Below, piece after piece: positions 62,761 through 64,000 of a stretch of DNA of 64,000 nt. Every line of letters begins with the position of its first letter. Positions within the stretch are counted from its first letter, which is position 1. A model generated the notes under the pieces. The model was given only the letters and a program-made list of their open reading frames with translations, ran no database searches and had not been told where the DNA came from. The position numbers were made by a program, and so were the translations under genes. Source of the DNA: Bradyrhizobium sp. CB2312 (lineage in GTDB: Bacteria > Pseudomonadota > Alphaproteobacteria > Rhizobiales > Xanthobacteraceae); assembly GCF_029714425.1 (NCBI RefSeq), contig NZ_CP121668.1:1881501-1945500 (forward strand), in the 5' to 3' direction.

Positions 62761-63081
62761 ATGGCTAACATCGGTTCTTTCAAGAAGGTCGGCAACGATT
62801 TCCAGGGCGAGATCGTCACTCTGAGCCTGCAGGCCAAGGGCGTCCGCATCGTCGCCGAGACCAATCGCTCCAACGACAATGCTCCCAGCCACCGCATCTA
62901 CGTGGGCCGTGCCGAGATCGGGGCCGCCTGGTCGAAGCGCTCCGAGGAGGGCCGCGACTACCTCTCGCTCAAGCTCGACGATCCTTCCTTCAACGCGCCG
63001 ATCTACGCGAACTTGTTCGATGACGAGGGCGGTGAAGGCTACACCCTCCTCTGGTCGCGGCCGCGCAAGAACGGTGAGTAA
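62761..63081 (+). CDS. DUF736 domain-containing protein, second copy
   Basis: Product of 106 residues, paralogous to the gene just upstream: same start (MANIGSFKKVGNDFQGEIVT), same centre (IGAAWSKRSEEGRDYLSLKL) and same end (EGYTLLWSRPRKNGE). AGGAG precedes the ATG. The pair differs by a longer C-terminus and by many substitutions, so the duplication is old. Converges with the Xre gene on the other strand. Confidence 0.92.
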   Translation: MANIGSFKKVGNDFQGEIVTLSLQAKGVRIVAETNRSNDNAPSHRIYVGRAEIGAAWSKRSEEGRDYLSLKLDDPSFNAPIYANLFDDEGGEGYTLLWSRPRKNGE

Positions 63082-63094
63082 GAGCGCCCACCAA

Positions 63095-63120
63095 GCCCCG
63101 TCCGGTCCGCCGGGCGGGGC
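63095..63120. terminator. Bidirectional terminator-like hairpin between convergent genes
   Basis: GCCCCGTCCGG (63095-63105) pairs with CCGGGCGGGGC (63110-63120) around a four-base loop, with one wobble pair. It lies between the stop codons of the DUF736 and Xre genes. T-runs on both sides are short. Confidence 0.45.
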
Positions 63121-63144
63121 GCTTCGCCGCAGGCCTGAGGCGGC

Positions 63145-63372
63145 TTACGATTTGCTAAGCCGCGCAACCCTTTTGAGCAGGTCTCCGGGTTCGACCCCTA
63201 ATGCTTCAGCAATTTGCCCGAGGACGGTGACGCTTGCTGATACGTCGCCGCGCTCGATGGCGCCGACATAACGGGCGCTTAAACCCGCACGCTCGGCCAA
63301 CTCCTCCTGCGTCATTTGTAGATCGTGGCGTTTCCGACGCAGGTTCACAGCCATGATCTCTTTGAGATCCAT
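63145..63372 (-). CDS. Xre-family helix-turn-helix regulator
   Basis: Product of 75 residues, essentially one Cro/C1-type domain: NLRRKRHDLQMTQEELAERA, then GLSARYVGAIERGDVSASVT and the last helix region ALGVEPGDLLKRVARL. The start at 63372 is preceded by tandem palindromes 22 bases away, where it most likely represses itself. Such small regulators sit at control regions of integrative elements in rhizobia and can govern excision or transfer genes. Confidence 0.9.
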   Translation of the reverse strand: MDLKEIMAVNLRRKRHDLQMTQEELAERAGLSARYVGAIERGDVSASVTVLGQIAEALGVEPGDLLKRVARLSKS

Positions 63373-63393
63373 GGCGATATGGGAACTGAGCCG

Positions 63394-63420
63394 GAACGAT
63401 CGTTCTAGGAACGATCGTTC
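63394..63420. promoter_or_regulatory. Tandem palindromic operators
   Basis: GAACGATCGTTC occurs twice, at 63394-63405 and 63409-63420, each a perfect 12-base palindrome, with start-to-start spacing of 15 bases. They lie between the Xre gene and the rightward DUF2285-type gene. Binding by the Xre protein is inferred. Confidence 0.7.
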
Positions 63421-63582
63421 CTATTCGCATCCAAATGTGCTAATGATGATCACGCTATGCGCGGCCGATCTTCGTCGCGTACTTACCGGACGGATTCAAA
63501 AGAAATCCGGGATTCTACCGGGCAACGTGGGTCTAGCTTGCGACCAGACCATGGCGTAGGTTCCTGGCATTCCAAAGTGGGT

Positions 63583-63858
63583 ATGATGCAGAAGCCATCC
63601 CTCGATCCAGACGTGGCGGACAGTGCGCCGAATGAGCCGGCACCGACGGCCTATGACGAACAGCACGTCGTCACGTACATTCGGCTTCTGCAGGCGGAGG
63701 GTGAGGGCGCCGACTGGCGCGAAGTCGCTCGAGTGGTCTTGCATATGGACCCAGAGCGAGAGCCAGATCGTGCGCGGCGCGCATATCAGAGTCATCTTGC
63801 GCGCGCTAAATGGATGACTGAACAGGGCCGCCTACTACGTGGCACCGGCTCGAAATAG
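63583..63858 (+). CDS. DUF2285-type regulator-like protein
   Basis: Product of 91 residues. The body, TYIRLLQAEGEGADWREVAR then ARRAYQSHLARAKWMTEQG, is the N-terminal domain found in DUF2285 regulators of alphaproteobacterial elements. The C-terminal end (GRLLRGTGSK) is shorter than the usual EHGYRHLLR form, a small deletion at the end of the domain. The start is ATG at 63583, two Met in a row (MMQKPSLDPDVADSA). Divergent from the Xre regulator across palindromic operators, so likely co-regulated with it. Confidence 0.75.
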   Translation: MMQKPSLDPDVADSAPNEPAPTAYDEQHVVTYIRLLQAEGEGADWREVARVVLHMDPEREPDRARRAYQSHLARAKWMTEQGRLLRGTGSK

Positions 63859-64000
63859 AACAGAATCGCCGCCTGGTGACCTGCAGGCAGAACTATTTTC
63901 TTTTGCTGACCGGTGGTCATTCCAGTGCACCACGTGGTGCCAAACTAGGGGCTTCCTACAACCGTCTCGTTCATACCTATTGCGCCGCAATCGTTGTTAG
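63859..64000. other. Window end, nothing identified
   Basis: The last 142 bases hold no start codon with a ribosome-binding site that I can support. They follow the DUF2285-type gene and may include its terminator or the next promoter. Confidence 0.3.

Noticed and set aside
1..64000. CRISPR array
   Set aside because: No regularly spaced repeats with unique spacers were seen; the tandem units at 14102-14165 abut without spacers.

Overview
The window looks like high-GC alphaproteobacterial DNA, probably from the order Rhizobiales and perhaps near Bradyrhizobium, Rhodopseudomonas or Nitrobacter. The protein families support this: the bfd-bfr pair with an Irr-type box, Ku, DUF3606, and the ArdC/ParB/SNF2-methyltransferase/DUF2493/DUF736 cassette. 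It is mostly accessory sequence. Broken genes, tRNA 3' fragments, two IS110-family transposases and a group II intron mark repeated insertion and decay.

Region 1 (1-9.3 kb) is redox and stress metabolism: a glutathione transferase-like protein, a quinone-oxidoreductase-like dehydrogenase, an MFS exporter, a SnoaL-like gene with an in-frame stop, bacterioferritin with its ferredoxin, and a cupin-AraC regulator ahead of nitroreductase, AhpD-like and azoreductase genes. Region 2 (9.2-18 kb) is a toxin-antitoxin and integration hotspot: PIN/Phd and RES/Xre pairs bounded by shared repeats, a HigA antitoxin with only the tail of its toxin, two tRNA 3' fragments pointing apart, an excisionase-like protein and a HEPN-RES protein.

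Region 3 (18.5-39 kb) is a defence island. A six-gene leftward operon encodes RHH protein, GNAT acetyltransferase, Xre regulator, ImmA/IrrE peptidase, and AddB-like and AddA-like nuclease/helicase. It diverges from a type III CBASS operon (cyclase, HORMA, TRIP13-like ATPase, nuclease-SAVED effector) over a promoter region of about 155 bp that carries repeats. A KfrA-like protein then diverges from a complete Wadjet jetABCD operon. The helicase-nuclease operon is the best candidate for something undescribed: it joins a CapH/CapP-like regulatory pair to an end-processing enzyme beside the CBASS those regulators might control.

Region 4 (39-46.3 kb) is DNA repair: a polymerase IV fragment, an SRAP protein with no normal start codon, an IS110 transposase, Ku, a NUDIX protein, a phosphoesterase and a frameshifted ATP-dependent ligase. 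Region 5 (46.5-64 kb) has a group II intron and then the backbone of an integrative or plasmid-like element: ArdC, ParB, a giant methyltransferase-helicase, a Toprim protein, DUF2493, a membrane protein, IS110, two DUF736 proteins, an Xre regulator with tandem palindromic operators and a DUF2285-type protein. Three copies of a structured intergenic element with compensating stem changes, and similar leader hairpins before ardC and parB, lie in this backbone.
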